From positions 62,001 to 126,000 of the forward strand of contig JAWPHD010000126.1 of assembly GCA_037043455.1 (NCBI GenBank): 64,000 bases of DNA, read 5' to 3'. Positions 11,891 through 25,600 of the stretch are shown piece after piece (position 1 is the stretch's first letter; every line of letters starts with the position of its first letter). The translations under genes were made by a program, and so were the position numbers. Below the pieces are notes generated by a model. That model was not told the DNA's origin and did not search any database. It saw nothing but the letters and a program-made list of their open reading frames with translations. The DNA is from Cyrtodaria siliqua. Its lineage: Eukaryota > Mollusca > Bivalvia > Adapedonta > Hiatellidae.

Positions 11891-12109
11891 AAAATGTAAC
11901 AATGTTGACAAACACAAATAATTTGAAGCTATTAACCTTTTGAGTGTTATTTTGTGTAAAGTAAACATGTTTGGAAAGGTGGCCATGTTTATGATACAAC
12001 CATTTCTACAATACTATGATAACTGTATTGAAAGTGGGTATATAGAGATCCAATTAAATGACCATTCTCATGTATTTATTTCCAATAATCCGAGCGTATA
12101 ATGTATACA

Positions 12110-13190
12110 ATTTCATAGATTCAAGATTCTTTATTAAGTAACGTAAACATTACAATGTTTCTTGTTACGTGATAAAATGAATAATATTATATACAACAGT
12201 CAGTCATGATAAGTATGTGCATAGACATAGAGGCAATGAGTAAAATATGATTTATACGAAAAAGATACACAAACATATATTGAACGTGAGGTTGTACTAA
12301 GTACATTGAAAAAAAAATAGAACCATGCAATGTGTATGTATGTACATATATACATATTGAAATATCATGAAGAACGTTAAAGCATATAGATGTGCTAAAG
12401 ATGGTGTAGTGTTTACTTTAAGTGAGATTTACAGTACATTTTCATGACGATTAACTATGTTTTGTCGAATAATTGTCGCTTGATATACAAATTTACAAAA
12501 TTTTGAGATAACAGAAAAACTAACAGACTGCATTAGCTCAATAAATTTAAAAACGCTTGGTCTAACAAAGTAACGTGATTTAATATATTGCTTTCGAATG
12601 TCAGTGTATGCTAGACATATACAAATAAAGTGGTATTCGTCTTCTAGATCACCAGAATTACAAATTAAACAGTAGCGTTGATCATGGTCGATTCTGTTAA
12701 CACCATAGCGACCTGTTTCAATCCGCAGTTGATAGTCATACCTTAGTAAGTGCAATACGAAATTTCTGTGGTATTATCTAGATAATACTCATAATTGAAA
12801 GTGGTCTTAAATAGTCTGTATGTACACAAAGATCGACTGTTATTAACAGTAGTATACCATGATTGAACAAATTGATCGATTATTCTTTGCTTGAATAAAA
12901 GATGAAAAGTAAATAAATTAACACTATCTGGGTTGTTCCATGCATCAGAAAAACCGGTATCATTTAACAATGTTTTGACACGAGAAACCCAATTAGTTTT
13001 ACCCCTATGACAGTCGAATGTTAATGACTTGTACAAATGTTGTAAAATTATATTGTCAGATCTAACAATTTTGCACCAATACTTAACATTGCGCTTCAAA
13101 AATATTGGTAATAACTCGTAAGTTTGTCGGTATTTCAGTTTTACCAATACAATAAGATTATTTTGTGTTAGTTTGAAAATGCTTATATTT
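12110..13190 (-). pseudogene. 5'-truncated non-LTR retrotransposon fragment (C-terminal region)
   Basis: Minus-strand frames carry WVSRVKTLLNDTGFSDAWNN and then, after a frameshift near 12750, LRIETGRYG, RYCLICNSGDLEDEYHFICI and AYTDIRKQYI. The CxxC...H...C zinc-knuckle-like C-terminus is typical of bivalve LINE ORF2 proteins. There is no RT catalytic core here. The element's 3' end is near 12115 ('caagattctttatt' on the plus strand). Broken and 5'-truncated. Confidence 0.65.
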
Positions 13191-14541
13191 TATTAATTGG
13201 TTAAGTCAAAAGGTCAACCAAATGACAACACTGATGAGTTAGCCAAAATAAAATAATTTTTAATTTTTCATCAAGTTCATAGGGCTTTTAGATTATTATA
13301 ACTACTTTAAGCTTAGTTTGAGGATTGTAATTGGTATATTAATAATCCAAGATTATCTTTGCACTCTAATGTTTGTGTTTATATGGACGGTTATAATAGT
13401 ATTTACCTTTAGTGCAATATCAATTATCAGTCAAGGAAATGTTTTCAATCGGATTTCTCTGCATGAATGTAAGGACTAAGGATTTCATATTTATATGAAT
13501 TCACTTTATAGTGTGCATTCATACAAGCATCAGGTACATACATATCTTAGTACGTTTTTTATTATCAGTTAAAACTGTTCTGTATTACATGTATTTTATT
13601 TCTTCTAATTTCTTAAAAATAGCGTAGGCAATCTTGAAGAATACGCTACTCAAGTTTTATAATCGGTCACTTTTCAAAGAATTATATATTTTTTAATAGT
13701 TCATATTTTCATTTGAAATTTTAGCTGGCGGCGTTTAACAAATATCGCTAGTGATTTATAAAACTTAATCTGCATTGATTGGACTAAAACCTTGTTGATA
13801 AACTTAATAAAATATTGGTATGTGTTTCGGTGATTTCCAGTTTTTAGTATTCGTGTTATTTTCAAAAAACCTGGGTGACCGATTGTATTAGTTGAGTAGT
13901 GTATATCTATGATAAAAGTTGAGTAGTGTATATCTATGATCTCGATTTAAGTAGACTCTAACCCTACTTGCATGAATTAGAATTAACGATAATACAATTT
14001 TATTTTGTGTGTGTGCGTGTATGTGTGTGTTTCGTCGACATTCTTCATATTATTGGTGCAATATAATCAACAATTTATAAAACTGTAAAACAATTTGCTT
14101 TACACTATTAATAATTATTCGTAATAATGTGCAAGTATGCAATTTATGTAGATAAAAAGCAGAGATTTTAATTTTTAAAAAAAAATGAAGATTGCCCCAC
14201 TCCCCTTTAATCTCAGGCAAACTCTGTGAATGCATTTATTTCTGCCTATAAAGTAAAGATGAAAAACTGATATTTATACTAAATACAGTTATTCATGCTA
14301 TGTCATTCAGCTCGAATGAATATCCTTTTAAAGAGCATTGTCACACATTTGGCTAAACAATTTAGGTTTAATTCAAGTAATGCCAGTCATACAATATATA
14401 CATTTTTTAATATTTCTTAATTATATTGTTTAATTCTTTACAGAACAAAGACAGCTGATCGAGGTACTTGGTACAGTATGTAAAGTTAAATAAATAGTTA
14501 TTTGTGATTGAATTAAAACCAATATTTTATTACTATATTAT

Positions 14542-15170
14542 TTGCATACCGAATGCAGCTTTTCTTTGAGCTCTGTGTTAGCAGAGAGTTGCTGTTATTT
14601 ACAACATCGACTTTTTCTTGTGAAACGTATTTGCATCTATTGATAAGGTGGAAATAATTATTGTTATTAACACATCTACGAAATGTGAAATGTTGTGAAG
14701 ATGGTTTGTGAAATTTAAAATAAGCTTATTTTAAAGGGACACACAGTAGTAAGTAGCAGTGTCCCGTTGCTTTTTCAACATAACTTGCATTTTTGTTTGC
14801 AAATCATATTATTGTTTGAAATGTTCAAAGCACGTTTCTTTGCATATTACAATTAAGACTTATTATTATTTGCATACCGAATGCAGCTTTGCTTTGAGCT
14901 CTGTGTTAGCAGAGACAACATCGACTTTTTCTTGTGAAACATATTTGCATCTATTGATAAGGTGGAAATAATTATTGTTATTAACAAATCTACGAAATGT
15001 GAAATGTTGTGAAGATGGTTTGTGAAATTTAAAATTTGTTTATTTTAAAGGGACACACAGTAGTAAGTAGTAGTGTCCCGTTGGTTTTTCAACATAACTT
15101 GCATTTTTGTTTGCAAATTATATTATTGTTTGAACTGTTCAAAGCAAACAATTTTTGCATATTACAATTA
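14542..15170. repeat. Direct duplication of ~310 bp
   Basis: The segment starting 'tatttgcataccgaatgcag' at about 14538 recurs at about 14867 with few changes; the second copy lacks ~15 bp after 'ttagcagaga'. Each copy includes an 'aaagggacacacagtagtaag' block. 13200-14500 is AT-rich with a 28-bp tandem pair at 13890-13945 and no gene seen. Confidence 0.85.
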
Positions 15171-15224
15171 AGACTATATGTTGATTATATGGCACTATCA
15201 ATAATATAAATTTTAACCTGTGGT

Positions 15225-15425
15225 AGAATGAATGAATGAATGAATGAATGGTGTTTTACGGCACGTCGACACATAAATAAGTCATACTGTGCGCAAAAAC
15301 TGATAAAAGATGAAGAAATGAAGTAGTAATTAAAAAGTAATGTAAATATATAAAGATAAAACTATTTACAAATAAGGGATGATATGGTAGCAATATAAAC
15401 TATATATGTAAATGAACAAATGCTC
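15225..15425 (+). repeat. Dispersed repeat with (AATG)n head
   Basis: Inverse copy of 1378-1590; contains 'ggtgttttacggcacgtcga' and 'catactgtgcgcaaaaactg'. Upstream of the EF-hand gene. Confidence 0.7.
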
Positions 15426-15659
15426 GTCAACGGGTATATAAACAAGAACATATGGTAGAATAACGAAAACAAGTTTATCACTCCAAATTGTATTCCGTTC
15501 GAAGTAAAATCAAGGACGTTTACATGGTAACGTGATTAATACATCGATACATTAATTTTAAATTTGGATAAATACTTCAAGGTTGCTATGTGCCCTTTTA
15601 TCTATTTTAAAAGTTGTTGAGTATATTAGACATACTGGGAACTGTTTATAATAAGTACT

Positions 15660-15711
15660 TAGAAGGTATCATAGCCTGCACAGTAGGTTTGCAACAATAC
15701 ACCAAAATAAG
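15660..15711 (+). other. Candidate 5' UTR exon end of the EF-hand gene
   Basis: The ATG exon at 16278 begins with a 3' splice site, so an upstream non-coding exon is required. The strongest nearby donor is AAG|GTAAGTT at 15712. The exon start and promoter cannot be placed. Confidence 0.35.
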
Positions 15712-15939
15712 GTAAGTTAATTAAAATATATATATATATGTATTTAACAGTGTTAAACATTTTCTGATTAAAAGGTATTTGTTCATGTTAAAATATTTTG
15801 AGTTGTTTAGTGAAGACATTTTCTAACATTTCTGTATCTTTTATGGCTTTGTTTACACGTGGTTTGTACATGCATGCAATTATAGTATTAAGCAGCAATG
15901 CTACCATGGATACAATGTGTAATGTCATACGACTCAAAT

Positions 15940-16185
15940 TGAATTGAATGTTGTTTAACACAGTATAGGTTATTTAGAGCCGCCCCAGAGAGAGGGGAAG
16001 GATACATAGGAATCCGGGAACCTGCCCTACTCTTATTATCGAATAGATTCCTATGGTTCTTTAACTTGCTCGGAGGATAGACCGATACACGGGACCGCCC
16101 GGTTTACGTCCCCATCCGACGGACGATGCTAAGGCTAAGTGTCTTTTCCAAGAACACACCGACGGAACTCAGTGGCAAACGACTC
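15940..16185. repeat. Dispersed repeat with tRNA-like conserved block
   Basis: 'gaccgatacacgggaccgcc' and 'cggtttacg' resemble 'aactgatacacgggatcacc ggtttacg' at about 10710-10740. Non-coding, probably SINE-derived. Confidence 0.45.
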
Positions 16186-16296
16186 AAAGAGTTTATAATA
16201 CATTACCATATTTTTCAAATGAAATTGATGTAATGTGTTTTTAAAATGTAAACAGGTCTATGTGCCTTCCTTTTCAGAAGATCAGTTATCTGCATA

Positions 16297-19200
16297 ATGG
16301 AAAATTTGGTAAGTATTATTTCTGTTTTGTTTGTCTATTTCTCTGGCGTTATGTATAAATACATTTCATTTCCTTTTGAGATCGACTGTGGAATGTAATT
16401 TTCTGTAAGCCAGCTTGACCTGAGTCAATGCCTGGTCATATACCAGTTCCTCAATAGTATATTGTTCGGGGTAAAGGTATGCGGAACAAAAAACAAAACT
16501 TACTTTATTCATGGATAAAATAATAAAGAATGTAAGATTATAAAAACTTCCTTAAGACATTTAGATAAAGATGACCAAACACAGTGCTACATTTCGTTTC
16601 GGTAGAACGGTGCGTCTTTGGTCAAAACATATATAACACAGACAAAATGCGCTCTACATTTCGTTTCTGTAGGGCTGCAGAAATACGAAATTAGTTTAAA
16701 AACCTGTTAACTTTATTTTTTTATTTTTGTATAAAGACATTATTAATACTAATAATAATGAAACTGTAACATCTAGTATACTATTTAGTATACTCATATT
16801 TTGGTTAGAAATCCGTAAACCGCACTTTTAGATAGTTTGTATATAGTCGTTTCCTGATGTATACATGTTTAGAATTATATTCATATCTGTGTAGTCTTTC
16901 AAAAGGAAAGTTAATTCAATATTGAAGAAGAGTTACTATTGATTTAATTTAGAATTATATTTGATGATCTGTCGCCATTGATATAAATGTATTTTGTAAC
17001 TGGTGCTTATGCTGTTCATATTTATGAACCTAAGTGAATAAAGAATTTGAATTTGAAATTTGAATTTGGGTGCTTGTTGACTCCTAAACGATATAATCCT
17101 TAATGTGAATATGTATAATCAATATATTGTGCGTAGCACACCAATTAAAGTACAAGACGTGAAATGTTTATGTCCAATACAGCCACAGTTGTGGGGAACA
17201 CATTTCGGTTAAACTTGCCTGTTAAACATCAAGGAAGATATTCATAGCAACAATTTCTTTGATATTGTATTACAGCTGTTACTTGGTTTTTGTGAATCAT
17301 GTTGACAGAATACATATGTCACTTTTCATGTTGTTATGAGAGCCAGGTCTGTAGATCATCACCATCCTTTCTTCGGTTTATTGTTTCTATTAAATATATT
17401 TTTTTAAAAATATGTTTTTTAACAGATGATATATATTTCAACAAGAAGTATTGTTCAATTTACCTTACTTTTAATGGATAATCAATAATCCATCTGCCAA
17501 CCAATCATTATTCAAGTTTTTTTGTTTTTTTCTAAATTGTTCAAGAAAGATATCTACAATTAAGCACAAAAACAAACAAAAGTTATTAAAAGTTGAGTAC
17601 TTGATTTTACTTGATAATTATTATTATTAAATGTTTCATTTATTACATGTAAATCATATTTCGGGCACAAGCATGCCATACATGTAAACTTATGCCATCT
17701 TCGGGATGGTTAAAATTGTGTACCATAGATTTTATGAATATTGAGTTCTGCTCATCCCGGGGCTAGAGGGCGTGAGCGGTAGCTAGCATATTTCACTACC
17801 GCTCATGAACAGTCTCAATCAAACCGAGACTGCAATATTTCGTACGTGTCGTGCTCGGCCGTTTCCAAAGGTCCATTATCATACTCTTTTTTATGGTTAA
17901 TACACGGTTAACAACATTAAGCATACATAAACGAATGGTGTAATTCGCTTATAAACCTGTATGCAAAATTATGTTTTCAAAATAACAGATCAAATTGTTT
18001 TTATTATTAATCAGTCAGTAGTTTTAATAAGGATTTTTATTAAATATTAACCATTTTGCGATATCAAACTGAGGCGCAAAGTAAAACCATTTAAAGCAGT
18101 TGTCCGTATTTTATATTTCCAGCGTTTAAACAAGATGACGAAGGCCGTGTTCACGATGGACAACGTGATACAGTTACGGGAAGCTGTCGTGGATGTGTTT
18201 GATATCTTCCAAGAAGTACTGGGACAGCCGTGTGTTAGTTACCTAGATCTCAAGGACAGACTAGAGATGCTGGTATGCTATCTGTTTTCTTGTAGAGAAA
18301 TCTGGAAATTACTTTAATTGGTTAATGGTGCAGCCAACATTGGAATGTAACGTGCATGCAACCATAAATACGAAGTTCAACACATGAGTACGATATCATA
18401 TTTGTATATCCACAACTGAAGTTTAGTGAGGTTTTGTTTGGGTATACTGAATTATGTCTGTAGACTCGACTTTCAATCTTTGTAGCTACACTCATGTAAC
18501 TACACATTGGCTATCATTTTGACCTAAAACGTGAAAAATGTTTTTCGCACGAATCTCGTAAACCTAATAAAGTTACAATCTTAAAACATTGTATATACAT
18601 CACACGACGACCCCTATTGGTGAAATATCACTGCACCAAATTAGTTTTTCAGCAGCCTTTTTACCACTTACCGTTCCAAGTCAGTAACTTTATTGTCATC
18701 GCGTTTAGATTTGTGTTTTTGTTTATGCTGTGATGTCACAATCATTGCCTCTTATTAAAACAATGTTTTCAGCGACCTTTTTTCCACTGACCGTTCCAAG
18801 TCAGCAACTCTATTGTCATCGCGTTTATATTTGTGTTTTTGTTTATGTTGTGATGTCACAATCCTTGCCTCGTATTAAAACTATTTTTTCAGCGGCTTTC
18901 TTTGCCACTGACCATTCCAAGTCAGCAACTCTATTGTCATCGTGTTTAGATTTGTGTTTTTGTTTATGCTGTGATGTCACATACCAGGATTCTTATTTAT
19001 CCTTGTTATTGCTGTATGTGCGTGTTTTGGGTTTGTTGTGGTTCTTGTATGCTATTTTTCCTGTTCGACTTTTATATCTACTCCCAGATAATACCTGGAT
19101 GATTCTTGTGTTTTATAAAACTTAACAGGTTGTCCTTTATAACCGTGTAGTAAAAACTCTACTGACTAGTGTTGGTTGAATGGGTAGAACCAGTAATGTA

Positions 19201-19604
19201 TACCTCCCACCATTTGTAAGACTCGGACACTTTCTCGCTAACAAGTCGAGCTTCCAGTGGAATTCGACTACAGTGTCAATGAGTGCTTACCTTTACTAGG
19301 TACAGACACATGCATACAATACGAAAGCCTCAAAGAGAAATGAGATAAAACATAGTACACGTCAAAAGTGTCAAAGGGCTTCAAGTTATAACAACATACT
19401 GTTTTCCAGCTCATTGTGTTGACATAATACGTACCGGAAGACGTCATCGTTTATACGTTATAACACCCTGTTTTCCAGTTACTGTTGTTATTCCTCATGG
19501 AAGATGAATCCCTTTGAAATATATGAATATACGTTCTAGCAGTTCCTATGCCATCTTTATATCATTTTGTTTTTATTAATGCTATCTAGATGTCGTCTGT
19601 TCCG

Positions 19605-19638
<34 letters not shown>

Positions 19639-22600
19639 GATACATCTGAGTCTGGCGTCATCTTCATCGTAATGAAATAGATTTCGCTGGCTTCTTTTAC
19701 ATGCCGACAGATAGACTACATGCGCAAGTGATTGTCCACGTTCTGTTTTATGTATTGACGCTAACGAACACTTTGATTCAATTATAATTATTACTTTTTA
19801 GGACACGTGTAAATAGGGGTCCATTCATAACAAGTATCCGCTTGAATATTACAAATCATATATAAGTATTACTTGTCAGGATGCATATAAATGGGAGTCA
19901 ATTCATAGCACATATCTGTTAGAAAAAAGAGTATGATAATGGACCTTTGGAAACGGCTGAGCACGACACATACGAAATATTGCAGTCTCTTGATTGTTCA
20001 TGAGCGGTAGTGAAATATGCTAGCTACCGCTCACGCCCTCTAGCCCCGGGTTGAGCAGAACTTAATATTCATAAAATCAATAGTACACAATTTTAACCAT
20101 CCCGGAGATGGCAAGCATACGGCGGTGGACATGGAGTTATATGCTTCCCCATGTCGTAAGGCGTATGGTCCCAGTATCTAATAAAAATTAAATGCCCCGA
20201 AGAGCGAAATAAACATAATGCAATTGTGTTGGGAGCAGCGGTTATGAAGCCTGTGTATCACAAGAAACAGCCAAAAGACTAAATTAAAAAGCAGACAACA
20301 TATCCTATAAGACTACAAATCTGTTGTAATTGGTGCTTTTTAGAATGCAATTAAATGGAAGTCTATTCATAACATGTATCCGTTTGAAGATTACATACCA
20401 ATTATAATTAGTGCTTTTCAGGATGCAATTTAATGCATCAAATATCTACTTCAGGACTACAAAACAAATATAATTATTGTTGTTCAGGACACATGTAAAT
20501 GGGAGTCCATTTATAACAAGTATATGTTAGAAGACTACACATCAAACATAATTATTTTTTTTCAAGATGCATTTAAGTGGGAGTTCATAACAAGTGTCCG
20601 TTTGAAGACACTACAAACCAATTATAATAATTACTTTTCAGGATGCAATTAAATGGGATACCATCCGCATCAAATATCTGCTTGAGGACTACAAATTAAT
20701 TACAATTATTACTTTTCAGGAAGCTTGTAAATGGGAGCCCATTCGCAACAAGTATCTGTTTGAAGACTACATAGGCTACAACCATGGAAACTTTGACGAC
20801 AAGGAGATGACAAGTGTTGTGAAAATTCTCCTGGATTTTATATCCCTTGTGGAGATATGTACACACGCTGTAACAAGTAAAATAGAGGTAATTATGCTTA
20901 CTGCAGGAAATTAGATAAAAGTTTAGACATAATTCCCAAGGAAACTAATTATTTGAAGACCCCCAGCGTTCTGTACCAAAAAAGTCGCAAATTTCAGTTA
21001 TCAATAACTTCGGCTTTGTTAAAGGTATTAAGATGAAATTTCATGAATTTTAGTAACTTCTTAAAATCTAAATGAATATTTACTTTTCAGTGACTCAGGT
21101 AACTGTAACTATAAATAGGTGGTGGTTTCCACTCAATTACTTTATTTTTAAGAAAAGGTATAAACATGAAACTTTAAATATCAAAAGGAAGTTTTGGATT
21201 GCTCTTCAGGTTACTCATATCAAGGTCGCACGTTGTTACTATAAGTAGATAATTTGGGTTTCTGTTCAAAGAATTAGGTTTCATTAAATATATGAAAATG
21301 ATATGTCATGGCTAGTTTTCCATACCAAAAGGAAGCTTTGGATACTCGGGTCAAGATCACTGTTGCTATAAAATATATGTTTTAGTTTCTGCTCAATAAC
21401 TTTAGATTCGTTAAATGAACTGATATGGAATTGCACTGATATATCTAGATTCCTCGTATCTAAATGAAGCGTGGGAATGGTTTTCTAGTTACAGGGTTCA
21501 AAGTCACTGTCACTAGTAACAGAAAAACGTTCAATATTAAAGGTATCATGATTACATTTCATGGATACATTTCTCAGCTCAGTAAGACGTTTGACTTTCT
21601 TTTCACGCTACTTGGGGCACGATCACCGTCAATTTAATCGTACACATGTTTTCTGCTCAATAACTAGTTCAGATCATAAAATATTGTAATAAAAGTTCAT
21701 GCATATGTATCTCATATCAGAACGAAGCTTGGAGTTGCTTGTCTGGAACTGGTGACAAGGTTCAAAGTCACTGATACCATAAACTGTCTTATTCTTTGGA
21801 AAATTTTCATGTTTCTTGGTTGTATCTTCTTTCCCCTTCTCACAACCCTCAGTGGCCTTCTGAACACTTGACTCATTTAAAGTTATAGACAATATGGTAG
21901 GCTGTATCGCACGACCCATAGTCAATATTTGCGATCCAGTATTCACTAAAATAAATATAAAAACTTGTAAAGAATAATTGTGTTGGCTGCTTTTACCATA
22001 CAGAGGTGACTTTGGTGTTCATGACTCACCTTATACTTTTCTGTCAGCTGTCGTGTATACTCTGTTGTAATTTGTACATTATACTGAACTGTAATCGGCA
22101 TCTTTTTGATCATTTTTCTTACGCAGGAGAAGCATGGAGGAGCAATTGCCCTAGAGAACAAAGTTAAACAAATGGAAGGTGTGTATACTTTAGTTATATG
22201 CATACTCGCCTAAACATATGTGTTAAAGAACCTCTAAATCCGAAATTTACAAAACCAAACATGATGATTTTAAGATTTAAGGTAATTAAAACTGACCACC
22301 AAATTCCGACTCATTATTTGTGAGACCTAACATTTATTTAATTCGTATGTCAGACAGTGACAGATATGTATTTGTAGCAATGTGAGATATGGAGTGAATG
22401 ACTGAAAGGGGTTTTACGTCCCGTTAATAAATCATATTAGGTTATGTTGGGTCAACAACCTTAGAGGGAAATGAGAAAAGGATGAAGTTTCCTTCAGACA
22501 TGCCTCTGTCATGGAGTGAACCCATAAGTGTAATATGTCTGAAGTACTAAAGCCGAGGTATTATCCACTGACCACCCGAAGTGGCTGTAAGATATGGAGT

Positions 22601-25600
22601 GTCTTACATTCATATCATTTGACAAGTCACTGATAGCCCTACCATCTTTGAAACTTTATACATTCATGCATCTACATGTTTTGACCAAAACAAGCAACCA
22701 TGATCCTGACCTACTGTTATCACAACATGTACAATTATTCCAGTTAAGGTTTTCCATTAGCTCTGTTTTTAAATCATCGCTGGCTCTACACTCTTCAAAT
22801 TTCATGCACAGTTACATCTTGACGATTACTATATATTTTCACCTCAAATATGTCACTATCACCAACCCCGACATACTGTGTACACTTCAATGACTATGGT
22901 AGTTTTCTCTTTACCTCAATTTCTAAGTCACCAGGCGTCCCACAGTCTTCGATCAATCATATGTATTCCACTTACATACTGTACATATGCTCACTGTTAC
23001 TTACAATAGAAATGCTTCATCTGCAATGATGCTGCTGTCCTATTGTCCAAATTCTCCGATTGCCAAAATGAGATATAGGGTCCTATAGAAACCACAGCGC
23101 CCGAACGCACTGGCATCGTAGGCCCGCAAGGACTTGATAATACAATGAAAGAGACAAAAAACCAACAGAAAGGGTGGTGAAGACAGGGTTACCGACTTGG
23201 AACGTTCAGTAGGCAATAAGGCCTACTGGTTAGCTTGAATCGATTTTATATGCGCACAATCCTCGCTATTATCCTGTCTTCAGCGCCCACATAGACAAGA
23301 CAGTGTAAACAAAACTACATCCCATCAAAAGGAATTTTCTAACAATAAAGTCCACATCCAGAGAAATTAACTAAAGAAACACATACAAAATAATAAACAT
23401 CTCAGGATGTATCCAGAATCGTACTGAACAACCATAGTAGTTGCAGCTAAAGAGAAACCCAATCTAGGGTACGACCAGAAAACCCGAGGGACAAAATATG
23501 GGGTTTCAGTAGGTCCAATCATAGAGTCATAAGAGGTTTGGTACAACATTGAACATTAAACTCCAAGCGAACTGTTTGCCACTGGCCATTCCAATGCGGT
23601 AGCCCCGTTGTCAATACGTTTTTGTTTGTGATGTCACATGCCTTGCTATTTTTGCGTTCTTTTAGTTGTTTTTTGTTTCGATGTTAGTTTTTGCTACATT
23701 TCCTGTTGGACATTTATATCAGTTGAATCAGGATTAGCCTATATATCTTACGATTGAATCGGGATTGATTGCCCTACATATCTTGTAATCCAATCGAGAT
23801 TCCCCAACATGTATTTGTATTGAATCAGAAGTCCCATACATATATTTCACTGCATCAGTCCTCTACTTATCTTTCAACTGAATCAGGATTTTTCTAAATA
23901 TCTTTTAAGTGTATCGGATTTTCCCTACATATCTTTCAATTAATCGGGATTACCCTACATATATTTCAGTTTCAATCAGAATTGCCCTACCTTTCATTTA
24001 TTAAATAAGGTTTCTTTTTCATATCTTACAATTAAATCGAGATTCCCCTACATATCCAATCAATTAGGCATTCCCTACTTATCTTTCCCTATGTATTTTT
24101 CATTGAATCAGATGTTCCCTACATTTCTTTAGTTGAATCGGAATTAATTCCCCTACATGTCTTCCAACTAAATCGGGAATGTGTTTTCAGAAAGGATAAA
24201 GAAAACAGAAATGGTCGTTGAGTTACAGAAGACTCATTACGCAGAGAAATGCGAAGAGACTTCTAGACTGGCCGCCAATAATGCTCAGTTACACGAAACT
24301 GTCGATCAGAAACAAAAACAAATTTCTCAGTAAGTAAATTTGTAGATACTTTGTGTTTGAGTTTTCTAATTGGTAAATAGTTCAGCCTTAGGTTTCACTT
24401 GACCTGCCTAAATTCATCAAAGTTTTGAGCACAAGAATCAGACTCAGACTCAAAATCTATTTTTTTTGCAAACCCTATCAACACAAAAGTATGATAAGAA
24501 TTGTGATTTTCAGACATTTTCTGTTAAATTACCTTTAAAATTACTCGTTTCTGTAGGTAAATATAATAATTTGCTTGTAAAATTGCTTTTATTTGAAATT
24601 AAACAATTTCAGATTTTGAGTCTGAGTCCGATTCTTGTGCTCAAAAGTTTGATGAATATTAGGCCAGCTGGATTTTCAGGAGAGTAGTTCTTGATTTTAG
24701 ATTATCATACGGATTTGATTCGTTAAAAACAAATGAGTGATACTATGTTTTCCTACGTTCTAATTTATAAAATATTCCAGAACAAATAATTATATTACTA
24801 AAGGCTGAGTATATGACATCATAACTGTTTTGAAGCCTACAGTATTCTAAATAGTGGAGAAAAAATACAACTTCCTATTATTTTAAAACATCCACCAATT
24901 TGCATTATTTTTTATTGTCATCCATTTTCCACACACGCAACAAGTATCGATAATTAGAGCACAAGAAGAACGGAACTATATGTTCACTACATTGTTCATC
25001 TGGGCCTATGTCATTTTTCAATCTGGTAAATCTCACTTTACATGTAAGGTTTACTGTGTGTAAATAGTAGTATCAAACTGGGTCGTGCTTGGTATTGATA
25101 AAGTAAAATAAAGGCAAGAATAGGTGAAACATTTATTATCTAATAAATAATTAACGTTATGTAGGCTTCATAAACTTTGCTCCCAACTAAATTCCATTTT
25201 GTTTATTTCGCCCATTGTTTTCTCGGTTAGGGCAAAGCGTTTTGTTAGAAACTGGGACCATACGCCGCTGGCCATGGAATGGTGTGAAAATGCCTTATTA
25301 AAGGTTCCATGTTCACATTCATATGCATACCATCTTCGGGATGGCTCAAATTTCTGTACTATTGACTTTTTAAATATTGAGTTTGCGAAACCCGGAGCTA
25401 GAGAGAAGCACTTTTCACTACCGTACATGAACAGTCTCAATCAAACCGAGACTGCAATATTTTTTTTTGTATTTATGGTGGTTAGACGATTTCCAAATTT
25501 CTCTTTTCAAACTTTGATATACAATGTACAGTGGGCGATGAACACTTGTGTAGACAAACACTATAAAAGTCAACTGGACACATTATATTCAAACTCGGCA

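Noticed and set aside
12429..13147. Two adjacent minus-strand ORFs as host genes
   Set aside because: Their joined reading matches the C-terminal region of non-LTR retrotransposon proteins with a frameshift between.
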